From Terriglobus roseus (lineage in GTDB: Bacteria; Acidobacteriota; Terriglobia; Terriglobales; Acidobacteriaceae): a stretch of 64,000 nucleotides of DNA. Of the stretch, positions 53,103-61,279 are shown one piece after another (positions within the stretch are counted from its first letter, which is position 1; every line of letters begins with the position of its first letter). Both the position numbers and the translations under genes were made by a program. The DNA lies in NCBI RefSeq assembly GCF_900102185.1, contig NZ_LT629690.1, positions 4,526,001 to 4,590,000 on the forward strand. The letters are read 5' to 3'. The notes beneath the pieces are model-generated. The model saw only the letters and a program-made list of their open reading frames with translations. It searched no databases and was not told the origin of the DNA.

Positions 53103-54305
53103 ATGAATTTTCGTATCCACTTCGGCAGGCCGCAACGGGTTGCGGCGCTGATCCTCCTGTTCTTTTTTGCGGAATGTCTCTACCTGATTGGGCGGACGGA
53201 ACTTACTGACCGCGACTATCGCTATGCGCTGTGTGGACGTGAGATGTGGGAGAAGCCTGTTCCCACGGCCGGGTACTTCACCACCTGCGGCAACATGCAG
53301 GGCGATGGGACACTGGCATACCGTGCAGCCGCTCTACCGCTGACGGTGTACGTGAAGGCTTTGCAGGTTGCTGATTGGGTGGATGCGAAACGGCACGGTG
53401 CGGAAGCGCAGGACGATCCCACTGGTGGTTCGGTCTATGACCTGCGGCACCAGATTGTGGGAACGCGGTTCTTGCTGCGTGTGCCGTTTGCGTTGGCTGC
53501 CGCGTTGCTGGGAGCAGGGCTGTGGTGGGTAAGTCGCAGGTTGTTTGGCAATATCCCGGGAACGTTTGCGCTGGGGCTGTATTGTCTGTCGCCCGTGGTC
53601 CTGCGGTACGCGACCACTCCAAATAACGAGATTCTGGCGGCGTGGGGTTTGTTTGCCGTTGTGTATACGGCCATTGGCATTGCTCACGCCATGTACGGAT
53701 CGCCGCGGAAGTGGCGTCCTCGGATTGTGCTGTACACCGTGGCGTTGGGACTTACGGCTTGCTCACACATCCTGGCGGCCTTAGTTGGCTTGATCGCTTC
53801 CGCGGTGTTCATGGTGTGGATTGCGGAGCGGCGCAGGACACTGGTGTTTCCGCTGCTGCTGGTGTCATCGTTTGGCGCCATGCTGATGGTGCTGGCTTCG
53901 TACGTGTTTCACATGAGCCTGTTCCTGTACGTGTTCACGGCAGGCGCGGCGCGATTCACGCTGGACTATCATCCGGCGCTGGAACTGCTGCGCGACCCCA
54001 TGCAGGTGGCTGTCACAGGCATTCTTGCAATCGCAGTGGCGCTGTTTGTGCTGATGAAGCGGGCACGCTACTTCGGCAACGTTGTGCCGCTGCTGGTGGC
54101 GTTGGCGATTCTGCCCATCGTCACAACACAGGTGACCACGATTCCGGTGCTGTGGGCCTATCCGTTTCTGTTGACGTTCGCCGCGGGTGTGCTGGCCGAT
54201 GCGAGCGAGACTCCGCAGCGCAAGCTGTTCCTGGCGACGATGCTGACGGCGCTGGTGTCACAGGCTGTCTGCTGTGGCACGTGGATCTATTTCCGTATGG
54301 CTTAA
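53103..54305 (+). CDS. Polytopic glycosyltransferase-like membrane protein (GT-C type)
   Basis: A 400-residue membrane protein with about ten spans. The first periplasmic loop holds DRDYRYALCGREMWEKP and YFTTCGNMQGDGTLAYR, consistent with the acidic catalytic loop of GT-C enzymes (dolichyl-phosphate mannosyltransferase / ArnT superfamily). FALGLYCLSPVVLRYATTPNNEILAAW is a further typical segment. It probably adds a sugar from a lipid-linked donor to an envelope glycan. Its stop shares TTAA with the convergent glycosyltransferase. Confidence 0.7.
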   Translation: MNFRIHFGRPQRVAALILLFFFAECLYLIGRTELTDRDYRYALCGREMWEKPVPTAGYFTTCGNMQGDGTLAYRAAALPLTVYVKALQVADWVDAKRHGAEAQDDPTGGSVYDLRHQIVGTRFLLRVPFALAAALLGAGLWWVSRRLFGNIPGTFALGLYCLSPVVLRYATTPNNEILAAWGLFAVVYTAIGIAHAMYGSPRKWRPRIVLYTVALGLTACSHILAALVGLIASAVFMVWIAERRRTLVFPLLLVSSFGAMLMVLASYVFHMSLFLYVFTAGAARFTLDYHPALELLRDPMQVAVTGILAIAVALFVLMKRARYFGNVVPLLVALAILPIVTTQVTTIPVLWAYPFLLTFAAGVLADASETPQRKLFLATMLTALVSQAVCCGTWIYFRMA

Positions 54306-55618
54306 GCCATCTCTGGTTGCCTAGGAAGATCGCGCAGGATGGTTACGAGCAGGTATAGGTAGCACGCGGCAGGCAGCACCATGACGAGAAACTCAAAGGC
54401 TGCTAACGGGCTTCCTGTCATAAGGTCTGCATGAAGGCCGGTGGCGCTTTCCAGTGCCATGGGGCCGTACCAGAGGGAACTCTGGATCATGGAGAAAATC
54501 AAAAGCAATGCGTAGACCAAGGGAGCGATGCGGCGACCGCGGCGGAACGAGTCCAGAATGTATGCCGCCAGTGGGAATGAGGCAGGCAGCAGGTATACGG
54601 GGTAGGACTTCTTCGAAAAGAAGAGCAGGACAAGCTGGAGCGCGATGATGCCACACAGAAGAACGCGCATTTTTTCGCGGTCATCCGTTGCACGGAGTGA
54701 GCTTCGCGTAAGCCATAACAGAGCGAATGCATAAGCTGCTGCGAGGATGATGCTGGATACGGCTGGAGGAACCGCAAGCCCTGTAAGTGCCGTAAAGGCG
54801 TACGGCGCTCCACCCGCAGTTGCAAGCGCCCCTTCGGTTTTGAGTGATTGAAGAATGTCGGCGTGCTTCGCCATCAATGCGCCATAGGCGATGACTGGCA
54901 GCAGAAGTCCTCCGCAGATCCACACCCAGCGGCGACGCGCTGCAGCAAAGATCTGTGGGATCAGGATGATGGGCAGGAACTTAACGACGACCAGCGGCGC
55001 GGTGGCGGCCATGCCGGAAAAGAAATCGCTACGAGCCACGAGCGCTACTGCCGTTCCCAGAAGAAGGAAGATGATTGCGTCGTTGCGACCGTCGGCGGCG
55101 ATGTTCCAGAGCAGCAACGGCTGCGTCATGACCATGAGGGCAACACAACGCGTGCGATCTTCCGGGAGCCAGCGGCGCAATGCTGTTAGCCAGATTGGGA
55201 ACGCTGCTACATCGCAAATGATCACCAACAGCAGGAGCGCGTATCCGTTGTTCCAGATGCGAAGAGCAGTTGCATCAAGATATGAATGCAGTGGGCCGTA
55301 GCTCGAATGAAAATCGATGTAAGGGATCTTGCCGTTCAGAACTTCTCGGGCCTGCGGAAGATAGTACGCCGGAACGTCCGCATGCAGCGGCACGTGTGCC
55401 ACGATCAAGGGCAGGAAGATGGCGAGGTGCAACAGAGCAAATCCTGCTGTCGTGGCAATGTCGAAGGAGCGCTTGTTCAAGCGCGTGAGACTTGCGGGAA
55501 CACCCCGAAAGCACAGGAAAATCGCGACGCAAGCACCCAGCAGCCCTAGTGTGGCGCGGCTGCCAAGTGTCAGGACATCATGAGAATGTTTTAGGTCGCC
55601 AAGCGTGGCAAGAAGCAT
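54302..55618 (-). CDS. Polytopic glycosyltransferase-like membrane protein (GT87/DUF2029-like)
   Basis: A 438-residue protein with about eleven spans. HADVPAYYLPQAREVLNGKIPYIDFHSSYGPLHSYLDA (partly quoted) gives the Asp-rich first loop and Y..P..Y.D pattern of GT-C fold (GT87/DUF2029-like) enzymes, and LWNIAADGRNDAIIFLLLG another conserved loop. Such proteins transfer mannose or arabinose from polyprenyl-phosphate sugars. Overlaps the convergent gene at 54302-54305. Clean terminator lies upstream of its start, towards fabF. Confidence 0.75.
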   Translation of the reverse strand: MLLATLGDLKHSHDVLTLGSRATLGLLGACVAIFLCFRGVPASLTRLNKRSFDIATTAGFALLHLAIFLPLIVAHVPLHADVPAYYLPQAREVLNGKIPYIDFHSSYGPLHSYLDATALRIWNNGYALLLLVIICDVAAFPIWLTALRRWLPEDRTRCVALMVMTQPLLLWNIAADGRNDAIIFLLLGTAVALVARSDFFSGMAATAPLVVVKFLPIILIPQIFAAARRRWVWICGGLLLPVIAYGALMAKHADILQSLKTEGALATAGGAPYAFTALTGLAVPPAVSSIILAAAYAFALLWLTRSSLRATDDREKMRVLLCGIIALQLVLLFFSKKSYPVYLLPASFPLAAYILDSFRRGRRIAPLVYALLLIFSMIQSSLWYGPMALESATGLHADLMTGSPLAAFEFLVMVLPAACYLYLLVTILRDLPRQPEMA

Positions 55619-55662
55619 GATTGTGCCTTCACACTAACCGGGTGGCAATCTCAAGGCAAATG

Positions 55663-55696
55663 AAACACGGGGCGTTCATAGCCCCGTGTTTTATTT
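55663..55696. terminator. Intrinsic terminator between glycosyltransferase gene and fabF
   Basis: Stem AAACACGGGGC / GCCCCGTGTTT around GTTCATA (55663-55691), followed on the minus strand by TTTCATTT and on the plus by TATTTG. It ends the minus-strand fabF gene; upstream on the plus strand there is no gene. Confidence 0.85.
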
Positions 55697-55703
55697 GCAT
55701 GTC

Positions 55704-56969
55704 TTATTCTGTCCAGCGCTTGAAGATGAGCGAGCCATTGGTGCCGCCGAAGCCGAAGGAGTTGGAGAGGGCGTAGGTCATCTCTTTTTCCACGGGCTTG
55801 TTGGGCACGTAGTTCAAGCGGCATTCGGGATCCACGTTGTCCAGATTGATGGTCGGTGGAGCGATGCCCTTCTGCAATGCCATGAGCGTGATGCCTGCTT
55901 CCAAGCCGCCTGCGCCGCCAAGGAGGTGGCCGGTCATGGACTTGGTTGAGCTGACGAGTAGCTTGTGGCTCAGAGCGTGCTCGCCAAAAATCGTCTCCAT
56001 GCCCTTGCTCTCCATTGCGTCGCCAAGCGGCGTGGAGGTGGCGTGAGCATTTACGTAATCGATCTGTTCGGGCTGCAGGTCAGCGGTCTTCAGTGCGTTC
56101 CGCATGGCACGTGCGCATCCCTCGCCTTCGGGGGCCATGCCAGTCATGTGGAATGCGTCAGAGCTCATGCCGTAGCCAACAACTTCACCCAGGATCTTTG
56201 CACCGCGAGCCTTGGCGAATTCCAGCTCTTCCAGGATGAGGATGCCCGCGCCTTCGCCGATGACGAAGCCGTCGCGATCCTTATCCCACGGACGAGATGC
56301 CTTTTCCGGAGCGTCGTTGCGTGTGGAGAGCGCCTTCATGTTGGCGAAGCCGCTTACGCCCAGGGGCGTGATGGCAGCTTCTGAGCCGCCCGCGATCATG
56401 GCATCGGCATCGCCGCGCTGAATGATGCGGAAGGCGTCGCCAATGGCGTGCGCCGAGGTGGTGCAGGCGGTCGCCGTGGCCTCGTTGGGGCCCTTTGCTC
56501 CGTACTTGATGGAGACATGGCCTGCGGCGAGGTTCACGATGGACGCCGGGATGAAGAAGGGAGATACCTTACGCGGGCCACCGTTCATCAGGTTGGTGTG
56601 CTCGCGCTCAATGATGTCGAATCCGCCGATGCCGGAGCCGATATGGACACCGATCATCTCTGCGTTTTCCGGCGTGACCTGCAGACCGGAGTGCTCCATG
56701 GCCTCTGCAGCCGCAGCCATTGCGAAGTGGATGAAGCGGCCCATCTTGCGGGCCTCTTTCTTTTCCACGAACACGTGCGGATCAAAGTCCTTGACTTCCG
56801 CGGCAAACAGCACGGAATGGCCTTCGAGATCGAAGGCCGTAATCCCTGCCATGCCGCTCTTGCCAGCCATCAGCGATTCCCACACAGCCGGAGCCGTGTT
56901 GCCGATGCCGCAGATCAGTCCGATGCCCGTTACGACAACGCGTCGTGCGGGAATTGTTGCTTGTGCCAC
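55704..56969 (-). CDS. fabF: 3-oxoacyl-[acyl-carrier-protein] synthase II
   Basis: A 421-residue elongating condensing enzyme of fatty-acid synthesis. The Cys-His-His triad is visible: Cys169 in ATATACTTSAHAI, His309 in YVNAHATSTPLGD and His348 in SMTGHLLGGAGG, with the C-terminal SFGFGGTN. It starts with GTG two bases after the acpP stop, so the two form a tight operon for elongation of acyl chains and probably membrane lipid composition control. Standard length. Confidence 0.97.
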   Translation of the reverse strand: MAQATIPARRVVVTGIGLICGIGNTAPAVWESLMAGKSGMAGITAFDLEGHSVLFAAEVKDFDPHVFVEKKEARKMGRFIHFAMAAAAEAMEHSGLQVTPENAEMIGVHIGSGIGGFDIIEREHTNLMNGGPRKVSPFFIPASIVNLAAGHVSIKYGAKGPNEATATACTTSAHAIGDAFRIIQRGDADAMIAGGSEAAITPLGVSGFANMKALSTRNDAPEKASRPWDKDRDGFVIGEGAGILILEELEFAKARGAKILGEVVGYGMSSDAFHMTGMAPEGEGCARAMRNALKTADLQPEQIDYVNAHATSTPLGDAMESKGMETIFGEHALSHKLLVSSTKSMTGHLLGGAGGLEAGITLMALQKGIAPPTINLDNVDPECRLNYVPNKPVEKEMTYALSNSFGFGGTNGSLIFKRWTE

Positions 56970-56971
56970 GA

Positions 56972-57214
56972 TTACTTCGCCTTTGCGTGCGCTTCGATGT
57001 AGTCCGTTGCGTCCTTGACGGTCTTGATCTTCTCAGCGTCTTCGTCAGGGATCTGAATGTCGAAGGCTTCTTCAAACTGCATCACGAGCTCAACCACGTC
57101 GAGCGAGTCTGCGCCCAGGTCTTCCTGGAAGCTGGCGCCGGGGGTTACCTCGGCCTCGTCCACCTGGAGCTGCTCCACGATGATGCTTTTCACCTTCTCG
57201 TCAACCGATGCCAT
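56972..57214 (-). CDS. acpP: Acyl carrier protein
   Basis: An 80-residue acidic helical protein; DSLD at Ser37 is the phosphopantetheine attachment site ([12 protein letters not shown]). AGGAGAAAGCA precedes the ATG, a strong ribosome site. It carries acyl chains in fatty acid synthesis and is read with fabF. Length and charge are normal. Confidence 0.98.
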   Translation of the reverse strand: MASVDEKVKSIIVEQLQVDEAEVTPGASFQEDLGADSLDVVELVMQFEEAFDIQIPDEDAEKIKTVKDATDYIEAHAKAK

Positions 57215-57536
57215 TGCTTTCTCCTAAACAGAACCTATTGAAAATGATTACTGCAAACCCGTTTGGATGCGGAATCCGGACAACAAAACGCTCCGGACCT
57301 CCGGATGCCCTTTTCGGCATGCTGAACCGCTAACCAGTGTACAGAGGCCGGGGCCGCGTTACCAGAGAAGAGCCATCTTCCGGGCGCTTTTTACCATGCG
57401 GTGTCCGATTAATACATTTTTACAAAGCGTCATCTTAGGGCATCTAAAGTAGTCTGCAGTGGGTATGTGAGGTATCCGGAGGCGGATTTTCCGTCGTCGC
57501 CGGTGAACGGATGAACGAAAACCAAGACGAGACCGA
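57215..57536. other. Divergent promoter region, 322 bases without a gene
   Basis: This contains the promoters of acpP (minus) and the diguanylate cyclase (plus). It holds four TCCGGA hexamers (57275, 57292, 57300 and 57475), of which 57274-57280 and 57300-57306 form ATCCGGA/TCCGGAT arms. I could not identify a riboswitch or RNA gene and see no reading frame with a ribosome site. Confidence 0.6.
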
Positions 57537-58838
57537 ATGAATTACCTCCTGCTACCGGATTTTTTCGCGATGTCACTGTTGGTGGGCGTGCTGTTGGCAG
57601 TGCGCCAGCGGCATCGTGACCGGGAGGGACTGCGGCTGTGGATCGGCGGATTGATGCTGATCCTGCTGGAATGCGCTGCTCACATCATTTACGTGCTGCG
57701 GAATGTATCCCTGACGGCGCATCGGATATCGCACGTGGTGGCGCTGGATGCTTACCTGCTGGCGGGCATCCTGTTTGTCTTTTCGGCGGTGGCATCGCTG
57801 CGTTCCGTACCGCGCCGGATGTTGATGGTCTGCATGAACTCCATTCCTCTGCTGGTGATGCTGGGCTATTACGGAATGGATGGAAGAAAGGCATCGGTCT
57901 ATTGGGCCTGCATTGCTGTTGGTGCTGCGGTGAAGTTGATTTCCTGCGTGCAGACCAAAAGCTGGGTCCACTTTGGCGTTCTCACCATCCTGTGGGGCTC
58001 GAATGCCTTGTTCGTGTTTGGGGGACAGTACCGGAACGCCGTTTATGTCAGCCTTGCGCTGGTTTATTTGCTGTGCGCCTTCGCTTTTTATCACTCGCTG
58101 CCCAGAAGCAGCCGCGGAAGCGTGGCAGTGATCGGTGGATTCGCAATGTGGGCTCTCTGCTTCGCGATTCATCCCTGGATATCGGAGAAGCACCCGCAGT
58201 GGAGTGATTTCGCCAGCGAAGTCTGGAACATGCAGAAATTCATCATCACCGTTGGACTGCTGGTGGTGATGCTGGAGGATCAGCTATCGAACAGCGAATG
58301 GCTGGCGCTGCATGATGAACTCACAGGTCTGCCGAATCGCCGGCATTTTGATGACAGGCTGAATTTCCTGCTGACGCATGCGGAACCGGAGCATCACAGC
58401 GTGAGTGTATTCACTCTGGATCTGAATGGGTTCAAGCAGGTGAATGACACGCTGGGGCACGACGCAGGCGACATCTTGTTGAAGACGGTTGCCATGAACC
58501 TGGCGACGACGGCAAAGCCGCTCGGGATGGTGGCGCGGCAGGGTGGCGATGAGTTTTCCGTCGTTGTGAATGGCGCGGATGAGTTGGAGAACCTGCAGAT
58601 CCGCAAGCTCCTGCTGGAGGCTGTGGAAGAGCCGGTGAACCTGGGGCCGCGCTATGCGGATCGCGTGGTGCGCGTTTCTGCAAGCATCGGTGTGGCGACG
58701 TTCCCACAGGATGCAGAAGAGCAGGGCGCGCTGATGCGTCTGGCAGACCAACGCATGTACGAGCAGAAGGCAATGCGCGATTCGCTGCGACGCAGTCGTG
58801 GATCGTCGGAGCGTACGGCGCAGTTGCAGTCGGCTTAG
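57537..58838 (+). CDS. Membrane diguanylate cyclase (GGDEF)
   Basis: A 433-residue protein making cyclic di-GMP from GTP. About eight or nine membrane helices (residues 4-250) form an unclassified sensory module, followed by a GGDEF domain with LHDELTGLPNRRHFDDRL and the intact signature GGDEF at 336-340. The product-inhibition I-site normally RxxD a few residues before GGDEF reads KPLG, so it is absent. The output is active cyclase by motif. Divergent from acpP across a 322-base gap; convergent stop with rmuC overlaps by four bases. Confidence 0.95.
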   Translation: MNYLLLPDFFAMSLLVGVLLAVRQRHRDREGLRLWIGGLMLILLECAAHIIYVLRNVSLTAHRISHVVALDAYLLAGILFVFSAVASLRSVPRRMLMVCMNSIPLLVMLGYYGMDGRKASVYWACIAVGAAVKLISCVQTKSWVHFGVLTILWGSNALFVFGGQYRNAVYVSLALVYLLCAFAFYHSLPRSSRGSVAVIGGFAMWALCFAIHPWISEKHPQWSDFASEVWNMQKFIITVGLLVVMLEDQLSNSEWLALHDELTGLPNRRHFDDRLNFLLTHAEPEHHSVSVFTLDLNGFKQVNDTLGHDAGDILLKTVAMNLATTAKPLGMVARQGGDEFSVVVNGADELENLQIRKLLLEAVEEPVNLGPRYADRVVRVSASIGVATFPQDAEEQGALMRLADQRMYEQKAMRDSLRRSRGSSERTAQLQSA

Positions 58839-60433
58839 GAGTCGTCTTCGTCGGCAGCAAAGAGAGCGGGTGTAACTCCGGCTGGTTCGAAAGAGAGCAG
58901 GCCGCTCTTTGGCGGTGTTTCCAACGCAGGTAGTTCACTCACATCATGGAGCTTGCGATTGATCTGCCGGGTGCGGGTGCCAATGTCGCCGAGCGTGTTC
59001 TGGACTGTCTTGACGTTGTTTTGCACCTTGTCCATGAGGAGTTCGAATTTGCCGAACTCTTTTTTCACATTGGCGAGTACGTTCCAAACTTCGCTGCCCT
59101 TTTGCTGAATAGCGAGCGTGCGGAAGCCCATCTGGAAGCTGGTAAGAATGGCCATGAAGCTGGATGGCCCTGCCACGGTGACGCGACACTGCGACTGCAG
59201 TTCTGCCTGTAAGCCGGGGCGGCGCATCACTTCTGCATAAAGCGCTTCCGTGGGAAGGAACATGATGCCCACCGGGAGGGTCTTCGGCGGGTCGATGTAT
59301 TTGTCGCAGATACGCTTTCCTTCGGTGCGGATGGCGCGTTCAAATGCGTTCCCAGCCTTGTCCTGCTCTTCCTTGGTGCCGTGCTCGTAGGCCCATTCCA
59401 GGCGCTCCCAATCTTCGCGGGGGAACTTGGCGTCGATGGGGAGAAGGACGTGGTTGTTGTCGCCCTCAGGGATTTTCAGAGCGAATTCCACCGCCTCGCC
59501 CGAGCCTTCTTTGATCTTCGCGTTCACCAGGTATTGGTCGCGGCTAAACATTTGTTCAAGCTGCATGCCGAGCTGGAATTCGCCCACAACACCGCGGGAT
59601 TTCACGTTGGAGAAGACACGCTTCAGGTCGCTGACGCCGGTTGCCAGCTCCTTCATTTCGCCCAGGCCGGTGTGGACCTTGGTGAGTTGATCGCTGACTG
59701 TGCCGAAGCTGGCTGTGAGGCGCTCGTTCAATGTGGATTGCAGCTTTTCGTCCACGATGACGCGCATTTCGTCCAGCTTGGCGGCGTTGTCCGTGTTCAG
59801 GGTGCGCAGACCGGACTCGACGGTCTTCTTGAGTGCTTCGCCTCCCTCGCGCTGTTCCGAACGGATGCTTGAGAAGGCCTGTTGCAACGATTCGCGCAGG
59901 GTCTCGTTGTTCTTCGTGTTGTTGGCGGTAAGTTCCGTGAGGGCGCTGTTGAGCGCAACGCGAGATTCGCGTTCCTGCTTTGCGGCCTCTGCGAAGAAGG
60001 TTTCGAGGCGCTGACCAATGCGGTTAAGTTCAGCTGTGACAGCTTCGCGGAGCTTGTTGGCGGCTTCGGTGTTGTCTGTACGGAAGCTGCCGAAGGCGTT
60101 CGCGTTTTCGGTGCGGGAGGCGGTGATGCCTTCGTTGATTGCCTTCGACAGCGTCGTGATGGAACTGCTGACTTCTTCGCGCAGGTTGCGGCTGGTCTGT
60201 TCGGCCGCGTGGCGAGCCTGCGTGGCGTTTTCAGCCTGCTCACGGCGCAGCTCGACGACTTGGTTCCGCATGGCCGCATCGCTCGCGTCGAGCTTAGCGG
60301 CGAGCTGAATCATGGCATCCGGCAGGGCGGAAAGACGCGGGTCGGCGGCGGTGTTCGCGCCGGATTTACGCGCCAGTAGAACGACCAGAAGAACCAGAAG
60401 GATGAGTTGTAGCGCCAGGACGGCCAGCAGCAT
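58835..60433 (-). CDS. rmuC: DNA recombination protein RmuC
   Basis: A 532-residue RmuC, thought to limit inversions and act at stalled forks as a nuclease-like protein. N-terminal membrane helix (about 3-22), a long coiled-coil stretch (about 40-270), then the RmuC core: VKSRGVVGEFQLGMQLEQMF, VEFALKIPEG, LPIDAKFPREDWERL, KTLPVGIMFLPTEALYAEVM and PSSFMAILTSFQMGFRTLAIQ. AAGGGAAAG lies before the ATG at 60433. Its stop overlaps the diguanylate cyclase stop (TTAG). Confidence 0.95.
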   Translation of the reverse strand: MLLAVLALQLILLVLLVVLLARKSGANTAADPRLSALPDAMIQLAAKLDASDAAMRNQVVELRREQAENATQARHAAEQTSRNLREEVSSSITTLSKAINEGITASRTENANAFGSFRTDNTEAANKLREAVTAELNRIGQRLETFFAEAAKQERESRVALNSALTELTANNTKNNETLRESLQQAFSSIRSEQREGGEALKKTVESGLRTLNTDNAAKLDEMRVIVDEKLQSTLNERLTASFGTVSDQLTKVHTGLGEMKELATGVSDLKRVFSNVKSRGVVGEFQLGMQLEQMFSRDQYLVNAKIKEGSGEAVEFALKIPEGDNNHVLLPIDAKFPREDWERLEWAYEHGTKEEQDKAGNAFERAIRTEGKRICDKYIDPPKTLPVGIMFLPTEALYAEVMRRPGLQAELQSQCRVTVAGPSSFMAILTSFQMGFRTLAIQQKGSEVWNVLANVKKEFGKFELLMDKVQNNVKTVQNTLGDIGTRTRQINRKLHDVSELPALETPPKSGLLSFEPAGVTPALFAADEDDS

Positions 60434-60513
60434 GTTTTCGCTTTCCCTTCACTTTCAGCATACGCTGTGGCCGGGTTTATTGCTGCCGTCCTGATTGCGG
60501 AAAACTCGGCGTG

Positions 60514-61257
60514 CTAGGGCAGTTCGCGAAGTTTGATATTGCGGAACTGAACGGGGAAACCGTGGTCCTGCAACAGGATGTAGCCGCGGTCCGCTTCGCC
60601 GAAGCCGGGGTAAACGTGGTACTTGCTGCCTGCGACGAGTGCGCGGAAGGCCGGGGTCTTGCGGTCGTATTCGACGACCTTGACGCCGTTCAGCCAATGT
60701 TCGCCGTGTGTGCCGCGAATGACGATGCGGGCGGTGTTCCATTCGCCGATGGGATGGGGGGGCTTGTTCGCGGCGGCGGGGATCATGTCGTACAGCGAGG
60801 CGATGGTGCGGTCGCCGTCTTTGCCCAGCTTGGCGTCGGGGTGCCGGGCATCGTCAAGAATCTGGTACTCGAAACCGATGTTCGAGCCGTGGCCCTCGTG
60901 GCCGGGTGTGTCGTTCAGGTTGACGAAGTACTTGATGCCGGAGTTCGCGCCGGGCGTGATGCGGAAGTCAACGGTGAGTTCGAAGTTGGTGTATTCGCGC
61001 GTGGTGATGATGTCGCCTGCGTTGCCGCCCTCTTCGCCGCCCGACTCAGTCACGGCAAGCAGGCCGTCCTTCACTTCCCAACCTGAAGCAGGGAAAGCGT
61101 TGGAGCGTGTGCTGCGCCAGCCAGTGCTGTCGTGGCCGTTGAATAGTAGCTTCCAGCCCGCGGACTTTTCTGCGGGAGTGAGCGTGTTGGGTGCCTGAGC
61201 AGGCGCGGTTTGCACGCTGAGAATCGCGGCCACCATGAAAATGCTGAAGATGCGCAT
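60514..61257 (-). CDS. DUF1080 (3-keto-disaccharide hydrolase) secreted protein
   Basis: A 247-residue lectin-like jelly-roll protein with signal peptide (MRIFSIFMVAAILSVQ). DUF1080 features: GWKLLFNGHDSTGWRS, ASGWEVKDGLLAV, EYTNFELTVDFRITPGANSGIKYF and GFEYQILDDARHP. The family hydrolyses 3-keto glycosides made by periplasmic oxidoreductases. This suits the Gfo/Idh/MocA pair at 24.6-26 kb as a partner activity, though they are 35 kb apart. 22 bases downstream of the multicopper oxidase gene. Confidence 0.92.
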   Translation of the reverse strand: MRIFSIFMVAAILSVQTAPAQAPNTLTPAEKSAGWKLLFNGHDSTGWRSTRSNAFPASGWEVKDGLLAVTESGGEEGGNAGDIITTREYTNFELTVDFRITPGANSGIKYFVNLNDTPGHEGHGSNIGFEYQILDDARHPDAKLGKDGDRTIASLYDMIPAAANKPPHPIGEWNTARIVIRGTHGEHWLNGVKVVEYDRKTPAFRALVAGSKYHVYPGFGEADRGYILLQDHGFPVQFRNIKLRELP

Positions 61258-61279
61258 GGCAGGAACGATACGCCTGTGG

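Noticed and set aside
57215-57536. Cyclic di-GMP riboswitch before the GGDEF gene
   Set aside because: The conserved GEMM helices and the AAAGCCAAACC-like core were not seen.
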